Source of the DNA: Loktanella salsilacus
GTDB lineage: Bacteria; Pseudomonadota; Alphaproteobacteria; Rhodobacterales; Rhodobacteraceae
Direction: 5' to 3'
NCBI RefSeq assembly: GCF_900114485.1
Contig: NZ_FOTF01000013.1
Location: 41,130 to 105,129 of the forward strand
DNA: 64,000 nucleotides
The translations under genes were made by a program, and so were the position numbers. Shown in pieces: positions 35,311 to 44,874 of this stretch; the stretch's first letter is position 1, and each line of letters begins with the position of its first letter. Under the pieces are notes generated by a model. That model did not search any database. It saw only the letters and a program-made list of their open reading frames with translations, and was not told where the DNA came from.

Positions 35311-36261
35311 ATGGCTAAAGCATTCGCCTCGCAAGGGGATATGGCAGACAAGAAAATCAGCTTCACGAAAGTGGGCGATGGCCTTTACGCTTTCACCGCC
35401 GAAGGTGATCCAAACACCGGCGTCATCATCGGCGACGACAGCGTCATGATCGTCGAGGCGCAAGCAACCCCGCGCCTTGCGCGCAAGGTGATCGACTGCG
35501 TGCGCACAGTCACCGACAAGCCGATCAGCCACGTCGTTTTGACCCACTATCACGCCGTCCGCGTGCTGGGTGCCTCGGCCTACGGTGCCAAAGAAATCAT
35601 CATGTCGGACACCGCCGCCGCCATGGTCGAAGAGCGCGGCCAAGAAGACTGGGACAGCGAATTTGACCGCTTTCCCCGCCTGTTTCAGGGGCACGAGGAA
35701 ATCCCCGGCCTGACCCGCCCCACCACCACCTTTTCCGACAAAATGACGGTTTATCTTGGCAAACGCCGGGTCGACATCATGAAACTTGGCCGCGCCCATA
35801 CCGCTGGCGACGCCGTGATCTGGGTCCCCGATCAAGAGGTAATGTTCACCGGCGATATCGTTGAATACCACTCGGCCTGCTACTGCGGGGACGGTCACTT
35901 TGGCGATTGGGGCGCGACCCTTGATGCCATCGCAAGCTATGCGCCGAAATCCATTGCGCCCGGACGCGGCGACGCGCTGATCGGCGAAGACATGGTCGCA
36001 AAGGCGCTGGCCGCGACCGCTGATTTCGTCAACAGCACCTACGCCCCGGTCGCCCGCATCGTCGCCCGCGGCGGCACGCTCAAAGAAGCGTGGGCCGCCG
36101 TGCGCGAAGCCTGTGATCCAAAGTTTTCCGACTATGCGATCTACGAACACTGCCTGCCCTTCAACGTCGCCCGCGCCTTTGACGAAGCCAAAGGCATCGA
36201 CACCCCGCGGATCTGGACCGCCGCACGCGACAAGGAAATGTGGACCGCCCTGCAAAGCTGA
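35311..36261 (+). CDS. Metallo-beta-lactamase-fold protein with degenerate metal motif
   Basis: This 316-residue protein has the MBL-fold order: VVLTHYHAVRVLG, then GRAHTAGDAV, then MFTGDIVEY. The first motif should read T-H-x-H-x-D-H, but the Asp and last His are replaced by Val and Arg, so at least one zinc site is probably missing. It is placed between fahA and the flavin monooxygenase, suggesting a role in aromatic acid breakdown. The ATG at 35311 follows AAGGAT; a TTG two codons earlier is possible. Confidence 0.85.
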   Translation: MAKAFASQGDMADKKISFTKVGDGLYAFTAEGDPNTGVIIGDDSVMIVEAQATPRLARKVIDCVRTVTDKPISHVVLTHYHAVRVLGASAYGAKEIIMSDTAAAMVEERGQEDWDSEFDRFPRLFQGHEEIPGLTRPTTTFSDKMTVYLGKRRVDIMKLGRAHTAGDAVIWVPDQEVMFTGDIVEYHSACYCGDGHFGDWGATLDAIASYAPKSIAPGRGDALIGEDMVAKALAATADFVNSTYAPVARIVARGGTLKEAWAAVREACDPKFSDYAIYEHCLPFNVARAFDEAKGIDTPRIWTAARDKEMWTALQS

Positions 36262-36335
36262 TTTGCGGCGGCCCACATCCAATTCGCCTGCGTGTGAGGG
36301 GCACGCAGGCACAAGACCATTCGGGAGGAGAACCG

Positions 36336-37973
36336 ATGTTGCAAGATCGCTATTCACTGGCGTTCAAGCTGTATCCTTACGCGCGCAGCGCCGATCAGGA
36401 TGCAGCCACGCCCACGCGCCACAAGGTCGCTGTGATCGGTGCCGGACCTGTTGGCTTGGCCACCGCCCTTGATCTGGGCCGCCAGGGCATCGATGTCGTC
36501 CTTCTGGACGATCACGAAGGCGTCGGCAAAGGCAGCCGCGCGATTTGCTTTGCCAAGCGGACGCTAGAAATCACCGACCGCTACGGTGCAAGCGCGCCAA
36601 TTTTAGACAAGGGCGTGATCTGGAACCTTGGCAAAGTGTTCTACGACGACCGGCAGCTCTTTGAATTCAACCTGCTACCCGAAGCCGGGCACAAGCACCC
36701 CGCCTTTATCAATCTCCAGCAGCCCTACTTTGAAAAGTTCCTGTTCGACCAGATCACGGCAGAAATCGCATCCGGTGCCCCCATCGACGTGCGCGGCAAG
36801 AACCGCGTTGATACGGTGCGCCCAGCTGATGACCATGTCGCGCTCGATGTAATGGCGCCGGACGGCAGCTATACGATCACCGCCGATTATGTGGTGGCCT
36901 GCGATGGCGCGAACTCTCCGGTCCGCGCGATGCTGGAACTGGATTTCGACGGCCGCGTGTTTCAGGACAGCTTCTTGATTGCCGACATTCGGATGACATC
37001 GAAATCCTTCCCGACAGAGCGTTGGTTCTGGTTCGATCCGCACTTTAAATCCGGCGCATCAACCTTGCTGCACAAACAGCCCGACGACGTCTGGCGGGTC
37101 GATTTCCAAATCGGCTGGGACGTGGACCGCACAGAAGAGCTGAAAGAGCATAACGTCCGCCGCCGCCTTGACGCGATGCTGGGGGCGGATGTGGATTACG
37201 ATATCGTCTGGTCATCCATCTACACCTTTCAATGTCGGCGCATGGACAGCTTTCGCCATGGCCGCGTTCTGTTTGCCGGCGACGCCGCGCATCAGGTATC
37301 GCCTTTCGGCGCACGCGGCGCGAATTCCGGCCTGCAAGACGTGGACAATCTGGGCTGGAAACTCGGATTAGTTTTGCAAGGCAAGGCACCGGATGCCTTG
37401 CTGGATAGCTATGATGTCGAACGGGCCTACGGCGCCGACGAAAATATCCTCAACTCCACCCGCGCGACCGATTTCATCACGCCAAAATCAGCCACCAGCC
37501 GCCTGTTCCGCAACGCAGTTCTGGATTTGGCCGAACATCACACCTTTGCCCGCCCGATCGTCAATTCGGGCCGCTTGTCGATGCCCTGCACCTACGACGA
37601 CCTGCCCTTGAACGGCACCGACGCGCTGAACGGCGGACCAGATCGCAGCCGCGTCGGCAGCCCCTGCCCCGATGCGCCCTTGGACTGCGGGTATCTGCTG
37701 GACCAACTGGGCGGCGACTTTGTGCTGCTGGCCATCAACTGCGCGGTGCCCGCCGACATCACGGTGGACGGCATCACCCTGCGCACCGTGTCGCTCTCAA
37801 CCACTGCGGGCACGCCGGATGCGCTGACAGAACGCTATTTGGGCGCGGCACCAAGGGCCGTCTATCTGATCCGGCCCGACCAACATGTCGCCGCACGGTG
37901 GGATGCCTTTGACGCCGCCGCTGTCACCAACGCGCTACGCACCGCTTGCGCAAAGGAGCCCACAGATGCCTGA
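36336..37973 (+). CDS. FAD-dependent aromatic hydroxylase (MhpA-like)
   Basis: This 545-residue class A flavoprotein monooxygenase has the FAD-binding VIGAGPVGLATALDLG near residue 30, the second motif VACDGANSPVR and the third GDAAHQVSPFGARG. The ATG at 36336 follows GGGAGGAG. Next to the homogentisate genes it could hydroxylate a phenylacetate-type acid, for example 3-hydroxyphenylacetate, to homogentisate. That is inference from position; the family also contains 3-(3-hydroxyphenyl)propionate hydroxylases. Confidence 0.85.
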   Translation: MLQDRYSLAFKLYPYARSADQDAATPTRHKVAVIGAGPVGLATALDLGRQGIDVVLLDDHEGVGKGSRAICFAKRTLEITDRYGASAPILDKGVIWNLGKVFYDDRQLFEFNLLPEAGHKHPAFINLQQPYFEKFLFDQITAEIASGAPIDVRGKNRVDTVRPADDHVALDVMAPDGSYTITADYVVACDGANSPVRAMLELDFDGRVFQDSFLIADIRMTSKSFPTERWFWFDPHFKSGASTLLHKQPDDVWRVDFQIGWDVDRTEELKEHNVRRRLDAMLGADVDYDIVWSSIYTFQCRRMDSFRHGRVLFAGDAAHQVSPFGARGANSGLQDVDNLGWKLGLVLQGKAPDALLDSYDVERAYGADENILNSTRATDFITPKSATSRLFRNAVLDLAEHHTFARPIVNSGRLSMPCTYDDLPLNGTDALNGGPDRSRVGSPCPDAPLDCGYLLDQLGGDFVLLAINCAVPADITVDGITLRTVSLSTTAGTPDALTERYLGAAPRAVYLIRPDQHVAARWDAFDAAAVTNALRTACAKEPTDA

Positions 37974-38190
37974 GGCAAAACCCACCCTGATCCTGACACC
38001 CAACATCGCCGCCCCCGATGACACATATGCCGCGCTGATCGATGCGCACGACGGCCTGACCGATGACCAAAGCGCCGCCCTAAATGCGCGCCTAATCTTG
38101 ATCCTTTTCAATCACATCGGGGATCCCGCCGTGCTGGCACAGGCGCTCCGCGTCGCATCGCAACCATCTCAACAGGAGGAGAGACCATGA
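37966..38190 (+). CDS. DUF2783-type small protein
   Basis: This 74-residue protein (TPNIAAPDDTYAALIDAHDG ... LNARLILILFNHIGD) resembles the DUF2783 family, which I know to co-occur with flavin monooxygenases of this type. It overlaps the monooxygenase gene by 8 bp and the TRAP binding-protein gene by 4 bp, so it is embedded in the operon. Function unknown; a monooxygenase accessory role is plausible. Confidence 0.75.
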   Translation: MPEAKPTLILTPNIAAPDDTYAALIDAHDGLTDDQSAALNARLILILFNHIGDPAVLAQALRVASQPSQQEERP

Positions 38191-39221
38191 AACTGACACA
38201 TAAAGTCGCCCAGCTTTTGGGGGCCGCCGCATTCGGGATGACCATCCTCGCAGCGCCCGCCGCTATGGCTGATACGACGCTGGCCATGTCCAGCTGGCTG
38301 CCCGCACGCCACCCCATCGTGGTCAATGCGTTCAAACCATGGGCCCAGCAGGTTGAAGACGTCACCGAAGGCCGCGTGAAAATCCGCATTCTTGCAAAGC
38401 CGCTTGGCCCGCCCCCGGCGCATTTCGACATGGCCGCCGATGGCGTCGCTGACATCACTTATGGTCTGCATTCCTTTACTACCGACGACCGCTTTGTGCG
38501 CTCGCGCATCGGTCAGTTTTCCTTCACCGGCGACGACGCCGCCAGCGGATCAACCGCGCTTTGGAACGTCTACGGCGGCATGCTGGACGCGCAGGCCGAA
38601 CATGAAGGCGTCAAACTGCTTGGCCTTTTTGTGCACGGCCCCGGCATCTTTCATAACAACGTGCGCAAAATCGAAAGCGACGCTGACTTTGCCGGCCTAA
38701 AAATCCGCGTCCCCGGCGGCTACATCGCCGACATGATCTCTGACCTCGGCGCTGAAACTCTCTTTATGTCCACAGGAGAGATTTATGAAAAGCTGTCGCG
38801 CGGCGTCATCGACGGCGTCACCATCACTTACGAGGCGCTGACCGCTTACAAGCTGACGGAACACCTGAAATACTCCATGCGCGCGCCTGGTGGCTTCTAT
38901 AACTCCACCTGGTTCTTCGTCATGAACGACGACAAATGGGCCGAGATTTCGGCCGAAGATCAAGCCGCGATCGAGGCGATCTCGGGCGAAGCCTTTGCCG
39001 CCCTCGTGGGTAACGCATGGAATGCGGCCGACGATGCCGCGCTGATCGCCATCGCCGACGCCGGGATACAGGTCTACGACACCCCTGCGGATGTGCTTGA
39101 AAAGATCAAAACAATCGCCGCCGGCTACGAATCCGAATGGGCCGACACCATCGCGGCGGACGGTTTCGACGGTCAGGCCGCATTGGCCGAACTGCGCGCA
39201 CAGACCGGCGTGGAATACTGA
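38187..39221 (+). CDS. TRAP substrate-binding protein (DctP type)
   Basis: This 344-residue periplasmic binding protein carries a signal peptide (MKLTHKVAQLLGAAAFGMTI, cleavage after AMA) and landmarks WLPARHPIVVNAFKPWAQQV and GLKIRVPGGYIADMISDLGA. It starts at ATG 38187 within the DUF2783 stop region after GGAGGAGAG. Being in the same operon as aromatic enzymes, it may bind an aromatic acid. Unlike the other binding-protein genes here, only 3 bp separate it from the next gene and there is no hairpin. Confidence 0.9.
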   Translation: MKLTHKVAQLLGAAAFGMTILAAPAAMADTTLAMSSWLPARHPIVVNAFKPWAQQVEDVTEGRVKIRILAKPLGPPPAHFDMAADGVADITYGLHSFTTDDRFVRSRIGQFSFTGDDAASGSTALWNVYGGMLDAQAEHEGVKLLGLFVHGPGIFHNNVRKIESDADFAGLKIRVPGGYIADMISDLGAETLFMSTGEIYEKLSRGVIDGVTITYEALTAYKLTEHLKYSMRAPGGFYNSTWFFVMNDDKWAEISAEDQAAIEAISGEAFAALVGNAWNAADDAALIAIADAGIQVYDTPADVLEKIKTIAAGYESEWADTIAADGFDGQAALAELRAQTGVEY

Positions 39222-39224
39222 TCC

Positions 39225-39764
39225 ATGGCGCGCCCGAACATCCGTTTTTTCAGCGCAGGTGGCGGGACATCTGGCCAAGGCGTGTCCCTGCGCCGCGTGC
39301 TTGACGTCTCATTGGGGTTAGCCGCCAGCCTTGCTTTGGGCTGTCTGATCCTGATCACCTGCGTCGACGTTGTCGGGCGCTACATTTTCGATCGTCCCCT
39401 ATCGGGGGCGTTCGAATTGACTGAAATGATTTTGGCAGCGCTGGTCTTTCTGGCGCTGCCACTCACAACCGAACGGCGCGAACATATCGAGGTTGATATC
39501 CTTGGCGCCCTGCTACCCGCGCGCGCCAACCGGTGGCTTGTGGCGTTTGCGGGCCTCTTCTCGGCGGCGTTGCTGGCGACGCTGGCGTGGCGTCTTGGGG
39601 CCCATGCGCTTGGCGCGGCGCAAGACGGGGCCGTCACCAACGCCCTTTCCATCCCCTACGCACCCTTTGGTTTCCTCGCGAGCTTTTCTTGCCTCGTCAG
39701 CGCCGTCATCGCCCTTTTGCGCGGCGTCGTGCCACCGGACCACTGCGACGGTAAGGAGCCGTAA
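39225..39764 (+). CDS. TRAP small permease subunit (DctQ type)
   Basis: This 179-residue protein has four predicted spans and the family motif GRYIFDRPLSGAFELTEMIL. It is 3 bp after the binding-protein gene and 3 bp before the large permease start. It would be non-functional for transport if the large permease is truly interrupted. Confidence 0.88.
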   Translation: MARPNIRFFSAGGGTSGQGVSLRRVLDVSLGLAASLALGCLILITCVDVVGRYIFDRPLSGAFELTEMILAALVFLALPLTTERREHIEVDILGALLPARANRWLVAFAGLFSAALLATLAWRLGAHALGAAQDGAVTNALSIPYAPFGFLASFSCLVSAVIALLRGVVPPDHCDGKEP

Positions 39765-39767
39765 GAT

Positions 39768-41084
39768 ATGCTGATTTCTCTGCTCGGCTTTGCCGTCCTT
39801 TTGATTTTGATGTTCATGCGCGTCCCCATCGCCTTTGCCATGGCGGCGGTCGGCGGCATTGGTTTCGCGCTGATGCGCGGCTGGGGCCCTGCGTGGTCTA
39901 TGACAGGCTAAGTCGCCTTTGACACCGCCCTGTCCTATAGCCTTTCGGTCATCCCGCTGTTCATCTTTATGGGCAATATCCTTGCCGTATCCGGCGTCGC
40001 CCACGGGCTTTACGCCGGGGCCGACCGCCTGTTCGGCCGCACCCGCGGCGGGTTGGCGATGGCGTCGGTCCTGTCCTGCGGCGGCTTTTCGGCGGTCTGC
40101 GGGTCGTCACTCGCCACAGCCGCGACCATGTCCAAAGTCGCCATGCCGTCTATGCGCAAATTCGGCTACGATGACCGCCTTGCGACCGGATCCATCGCCG
40201 CAGGCGGCACCCTTGGCATCCTCATCCCGCCCTCGGTCATCTTAATCATTTATGGCCTGCTGACCGAAACCAATATCTCCAAACTGTTCATCGCGGGGAT
40301 CATTCCCGGCATCCTTGGCGTGATCCTCTATCTTGCGGCCGTCAAACTCGCGGTCTGGCACAATCCCGCCTTGGCGCCAGAGGTGACGCAAAGCCCGCCG
40401 ATGTCCCGCACCGACGTCATCGGCGTCTTTGCCGTGCTTGGGCTGTTCGTCTTTATCATGGTCGGCATCTACGGCGGCATTTTCACCCCGACAGAGGCCG
40501 CAGGCATGGGCGCAGGCGCCTCAATCGTCATTGCGCTGGCGCTGCGGTCGATGGCGCTGGCGGATTTCTTTGACGCCGCCTTTGACAGCATCCGTGCCAC
40601 GGCCATGATCTTTGCCGTCATCATCGGCGCCGAGATTTTCACGAACTTCATCAACTTCGCAGGCCTGCCCGATGGGCTTTCGTCCTTCGTCATGAACAAC
40701 GATCTGCCCGTCTGGGCCGTCATGATGGGTATCATGGTGATCTATCTGATCCTTGGCTGCGTGCTGGAAAGCCTGTCGATGATCCTGCTGACCGTGCCCG
40801 TCTTCTATCCGCTGATGTACGAGCTGCCCTTTACAAATCCGGCCCTTTTGGACCCGGAAAATGCGCTGATCTGGTTCGCAATCGTTGTCGTTGTCGCAAC
40901 AGAAATCAGCCTGATCACACCGCCGGTGGGCATGAATGTCTTCGTCCTCAAGGCCGTCCTGCGCGACGTCGAACTCTCGACGATCTTCAAAGGCGTTTTC
41001 CCGTTCTGGCTGGCCGACATCGTCCGCCTTGGTCTGCTGCTCAGCGTGCCTGCGCTGTCACTCTGGCTTATTGGTCAGATGTAG
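39768..41084 (+). pseudogene. TRAP large permease gene with in-frame stop at codon 48
   Basis: The reading frame from ATG 39768 would encode a complete 438-residue DctM protein (MLISLLGFAVLLILMFMRVP ... SVPALSLWLIGQM), but TAA at 39909-39911 interrupts it. Around the stop the sequence is SMTG, stop, VAFDTALSYSLSVIPLF; family members usually have Gln there, so one C-to-T change (CAA to TAA) explains it. No frameshift or other damage is seen, so the lesion is recent, a sequencing error, or the stop is read through. Restart at ATG 39969 would lose about 67 residues including the first membrane spans. Confidence 0.85.
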
Positions 41085-41139
41085 CCAGCCCGCTGACATC
41101 CGGCCAATCCCCCCCTTCCCCACGCAAAGAGCCCGCAAA

Positions 41140-42777
41140 ATGACCGCGAAATCCTACATGTTCCACTCTGTCGCCCAAGCGATCGCCGATCATAAAGCCG
41201 CGACGATGTTCGGCCTGATGGGGGACGCCAATCTGTTCATGGTCGATCATTACGTGCGCCACTGCGCCGGCGATTTCGTCCCCGTCGCGTATGAGGGCAG
41301 CGCCGTTCTGATGGCGATGGCCTATGCCCACGTCACCGGCACCGTCGGCGTGGCCACCGTCACCCACGGCCCGGCCCTAACCAACTGCATCACCGCCCTG
41401 ACCGAAGGCGTGCGCGGGCATATCCCTATCGTCTTGCTGGCAGGCGACACGCCACAGATTGACCCGCACAACCTGCAAAACATCGACCAACGCGCTTTGG
41501 TCAATGTCACAGGCGCAGGCTTTGAACAAATCCGCGCGCCGCATACGGCGTCCTATGACATCGCACACGCCTTCTACCGCGCCCGCGTCGAACGGCGCCC
41601 TATCGTGCTCAACATGCCTGCCGATATGATGTGGCAGGAAATTGCGCATAAAACAGTGGTTTTCGCCCCTTATGACGCCCCCGCTTACGTCCCCGAAGGT
41701 GACGCCGTGGATCAGGCCATCGGCATGATCGCCTCGGCCAAGCGGCCGATCATCCTTGCGGGCGGCGGTGCCATTGATGCCCGCGATAGCCTGATCGCGC
41801 TATCCGAACGGCTCGAAGCACCCCTCGCCACCACGCTCAAGGCCAAGGGACTGTTCAACGGCCATCCACATAACATGGACATTTTCGGCACGCTTAGCAC
41901 ACCTGCCGCCTATGATCTGATCGCCAAAAGCGACTGCATCGTCAGTTTCGGGGCCAGCCTGCACCGGTTCACCACCGACAAAGGCGCGCTGATGAAAGAC
42001 AAACGCATCATCCAGATCAACAACACCCCGCAAGAGGTCGCAAAGAACTTTCACCCCGATGCAGCCTTGATCGCTGATGCGCGGCTCACGGCGGACAATA
42101 TCCTGTTCTGGCTGAACGAGGCGGAAATCCCCTCCAGCGGCTTTACCCGCGAACTCGACCTGAATGCCCTGACCGCGCACCCCCCTGCCCGCGGCAAAGA
42201 CAAAAGCCTTGGCTATGTCGATTTCGTCTCTGCCTTGGAAAAGCTAGAGTCCGCCCTGCCAAAGGACCGCATTCTGACCACCGACGGCGGCCGTTTCATG
42301 ACCGAAGTCTGGTGCCGTATTTCCGCCCCCGACCCGCGCAGCTTTATCGTCACTGCCAATTTCGGCTCTATCGGTCTTGGCCTGCAAGAGGCGATCGGCG
42401 CAGGCATCGCCGCGCCGGACCGCCCTGTGGTCGTGTTCACAGGCGACGGCGGCTTTATGATGGGCGGCATGAACGAATTTAATACCGCGGTGCGCCTGAA
42501 ACAGAACCTGATCGTCATTCTGTGCAACGACTCTGCCTATGGCGCAGAGCATATTCAGTTCATTGACCGCGACATGGACCCCGGCCTTGCGATGTTCGAA
42601 TGGCCCGATTTCGCCCAGATCGCGACTGCCCTTGGCGGTACAGGCATTGCCGTAACAAATGACGCCCAGCTTGCCCAATGCATTGACGCGATCCAATCGC
42701 GCGATGCGCAAAACTGCGGACCATTGCTGATCGAATTGCGCATTGATCCCAACGATGTCCCGCGCATGCGGATTTGA
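41140..42777 (+). CDS. Thiamine-diphosphate-dependent decarboxylase/synthase family enzyme
   Basis: This 545-residue enzyme has the three-domain layout of acetolactate synthase and benzoylformate decarboxylase. The catalytic Glu is Glu52 in YEGSAVLMAMAYA, and the ThDP/Mg motif is GDGGFMMGGMNEFNTAV ending in LCND. The ATG at 41140 is preferred; the frame opens 68 codons earlier antisense-free but inside the permease gene. Position after an aromatic operon and its TRAP genes suggests decarboxylation of an aryl 2-oxo acid. The exact reaction is open. Confidence 0.82.
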   Translation: MTAKSYMFHSVAQAIADHKAATMFGLMGDANLFMVDHYVRHCAGDFVPVAYEGSAVLMAMAYAHVTGTVGVATVTHGPALTNCITALTEGVRGHIPIVLLAGDTPQIDPHNLQNIDQRALVNVTGAGFEQIRAPHTASYDIAHAFYRARVERRPIVLNMPADMMWQEIAHKTVVFAPYDAPAYVPEGDAVDQAIGMIASAKRPIILAGGGAIDARDSLIALSERLEAPLATTLKAKGLFNGHPHNMDIFGTLSTPAAYDLIAKSDCIVSFGASLHRFTTDKGALMKDKRIIQINNTPQEVAKNFHPDAALIADARLTADNILFWLNEAEIPSSGFTRELDLNALTAHPPARGKDKSLGYVDFVSALEKLESALPKDRILTTDGGRFMTEVWCRISAPDPRSFIVTANFGSIGLGLQEAIGAGIAAPDRPVVVFTGDGGFMMGGMNEFNTAVRLKQNLIVILCNDSAYGAEHIQFIDRDMDPGLAMFEWPDFAQIATALGGTGIAVTNDAQLAQCIDAIQSRDAQNCGPLLIELRIDPNDVPRMRI

Positions 42778-42874
42778 CCCGGATGCTAGCCACCGCAGAT
42801 GCGCCGCGCTATGACATTGACACACCAGCGCAATTCGGGATTGCTTGTCATGCCCTAACTGGCCTGCGACTTTG

Positions 42875-43339
42875 ATGGATATTCGCTCGATGCAAGACGA
42901 CACCCCCGACCTAGAAGCCTTCTTCCCTTATCGTCTTGCTATCGCAGCGGAAAATTTCTCTCGTAATCTGCTTGATGTCTATGGCCGCGAATTCGGCCTT
43001 AGCCGCGAAGAATGGCGACTGATCTATCTGCTCGCCCGCGAGGAACAGATCACATCGCTAGAACTTAGCAACCGCACCACGCTTGACCGCGTGCAAGTCT
43101 CGCGCGCCTCGCAAAGGCTAGAGGATAAAGGGCTCATCACCCGCAGCGTCGCACCAGAAGACCGCCGCCTGAAACTCTACGCCTGCACCGATCAAGGCCG
43201 CGCCTTGTTCCAAGCGATCTTTCCAAAGGTCCAAGCCCGCACCAAAGAGGTGCTTGACCGCATGACCCCGGAAGGGCGCACAGCCTTGAATGACGGGCTA
43301 AAGGCCCTGTCAGACGCCATGAACGAACACCCAGTTTGA
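42875..43339 (+). CDS. MarR-family transcriptional regulator
   Basis: This 154-residue protein has FGLSREEWRLIYLLAREEQI, DRVQVSRASQRLEDKGLI and the wing APEDRRLKLYACTDQG. It resembles the MarR at 31995 in its aromatic-pathway style (PYRLAIAAENFSRNLLDVYG). ATG at 42890 is a second possible start; neither has a strong ribosome site. It probably regulates the ThDP enzyme/TRAP genes upstream. Confidence 0.85.
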   Translation: MDIRSMQDDTPDLEAFFPYRLAIAAENFSRNLLDVYGREFGLSREEWRLIYLLAREEQITSLELSNRTTLDRVQVSRASQRLEDKGLITRSVAPEDRRLKLYACTDQGRALFQAIFPKVQARTKEVLDRMTPEGRTALNDGLKALSDAMNEHPV

Positions 43340-43441
43340 TGCAGGACGCCTCCGGCGGATTAGCGCTGAGGCATCCAAAACAACGCGCTGTTCTTAAACG
43401 TCGATTTTGACGTTCCCTGCGCGCGCGCATAGGGTGCGGCC

Positions 43442-44494
43442 ATGATGATCAGCGCCCCCCGTACGACCTTATCCTACCTTCATTGGCCTCTCGCCATCAC
43501 CGCCCTTGGCCTATGCGCCGGGGCCTTGCTGGGCTGGCAAGCCGAAGGCACGATGTCAGGCGTTGCCAGCTATTTCCTGATCTGCGCCGTGCTTGCGGTG
43601 CTGGAAATATCGCTGTCTTTCGACAATGCGATTGTGAACGCGAACAAGCTGAAAAACATGACCCCGGTCTGGCGCCAACGCTTTCTGACATGGGGCATTA
43701 TCATCGCCGTCTTTGGCATGCGGATCATCTTTCCCCTGCTGATCGTCGTCATCGCCGCCAAAATCGGCCCCATCGCCGCGATCAAGCTCGCCGCCACCCA
43801 GCCCGATGACTACGCCCGCATCATGCAGGGCGCGCATTTGCCCATCGCAGCCTTCGGCGGCACGTTCTTGATGATGGTCGCCCTTGGCTTTTTCTGCGAC
43901 CCGGACAAGGACGTGCATTGGTTCCATTGGGTCGAAAGCCGCCTTGCCGCCTCTGCGTCCATCAAGGGGCTAGAGGTCGCTTTTGTCCTGATCCTGCTGA
44001 TCGGCTTTTCGCGCATGCTGACGCCCGCGCAGTCTGACCTGTTCCTGCGCTCTGGCATCTATGGCCTGCTGACATTCCTGCTGGTCGACACCCTTGGCGC
44101 AATCCTTGACCGGCCCAGCACGGTCGCCAAAACCGCCGCCCAAGGCGGCCTTGGCGCATTTCTCTACCTTGAAGTGCTCGACGCGTCGTTTTCCTTCGAC
44201 GGCGTCATCGGCGCTTTCGCCCTCAGCCAGAACCTGTTTGTCATCGCCATCGGTCTAGGCATCGGCGCGATGTATGTGCGCGCCATGACGATCATGCTGG
44301 TGGAACGCGGCACCCTGTCGGAATACCGCTATCTGGAACACGGCGCCTTTTACGCGATCCTCGCGCTATCAGTCATCATGTTCATGCAAACCTTGGTCCA
44401 CATCCCCGAAACCATCACCGGCCTTGGCGGCGCAGTGCTGATCGGTGTGGCCTTGCTGGCATCAATTCGGTGGAACCGGGCGAACCCGAACTAG
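43442..44494 (+). CDS. DUF475/TerC-like integral membrane protein
   Basis: This 350-residue protein has nine or so hydrophobic segments and the TerC-type acidic motifs LEISLSFDNAIVNANKL and LEVLDASFSFDGVIGAFAL, each with membrane-embedded Glu/Asp residues seen in metal-linked TerC proteins. It matches the DUF475 branch. The last 4 bp overlap the convergent response regulator gene. Function unknown; metal export or tellurite-type resistance is a family-level guess. Confidence 0.85.
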   Translation: MMISAPRTTLSYLHWPLAITALGLCAGALLGWQAEGTMSGVASYFLICAVLAVLEISLSFDNAIVNANKLKNMTPVWRQRFLTWGIIIAVFGMRIIFPLLIVVIAAKIGPIAAIKLAATQPDDYARIMQGAHLPIAAFGGTFLMMVALGFFCDPDKDVHWFHWVESRLAASASIKGLEVAFVLILLIGFSRMLTPAQSDLFLRSGIYGLLTFLLVDTLGAILDRPSTVAKTAAQGGLGAFLYLEVLDASFSFDGVIGAFALSQNLFVIAIGLGIGAMYVRAMTIMLVERGTLSEYRYLEHGAFYAILALSVIMFMQTLVHIPETITGLGGAVLIGVALLASIRWNRANPN

Positions 44495-44874
44495 GCGGCG
44501 GCCAAGATCGCCTTGATCTGATCCCCAAGAGAGATCGGATCGAACGGCTTCACGATCACATCCAGCGCACCCTTTTCAATCAACTCGCGCCGCTCGTGCG
44601 GCTGCGCGCGGGCGGTCATAAAGATGATCGGTGTCGTCGCAAAGCCGGGCACTTCGCGGATCGCGGCCATCAATTGCACGCCGCTCATCTTAGGCAGCAT
44701 CATATCGAACAGCATCGCATCGGGCTTAAACTCTGGTGCCATACGCAGCGCATCAGTGGCGTTTTCACACTGCAACAGTTCGAACCCGCCCGCCATTTCA
44801 ATCGACATGGACGCAATTTCCAGAATATCGAGGTCGTCCTCGACATGCAGCAAGCGGATGATATCAGGCGTCAT
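44491..44874 (-). CDS. Stand-alone response regulator receiver
   Basis: This 127-residue protein consists of one receiver domain: acidic pocket VEDD, phosphorylation Asp57 in AMLFDMMLPKMSG, and switch Lys in VIVKPFDP. No output domain is present, as in CheY- or DivK-like proteins. Its ATG immediately follows the kinase TAA, so it is co-translated with the PAS kinase at 44875 and probably receives its phosphate. Confidence 0.92.
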   Translation of the reverse strand: MTPDIIRLLHVEDDLDILEIASMSIEMAGGFELLQCENATDALRMAPEFKPDAMLFDMMLPKMSGVQLMAAIREVPGFATTPIIFMTARAQPHERRELIEKGALDVIVKPFDPISLGDQIKAILAAA

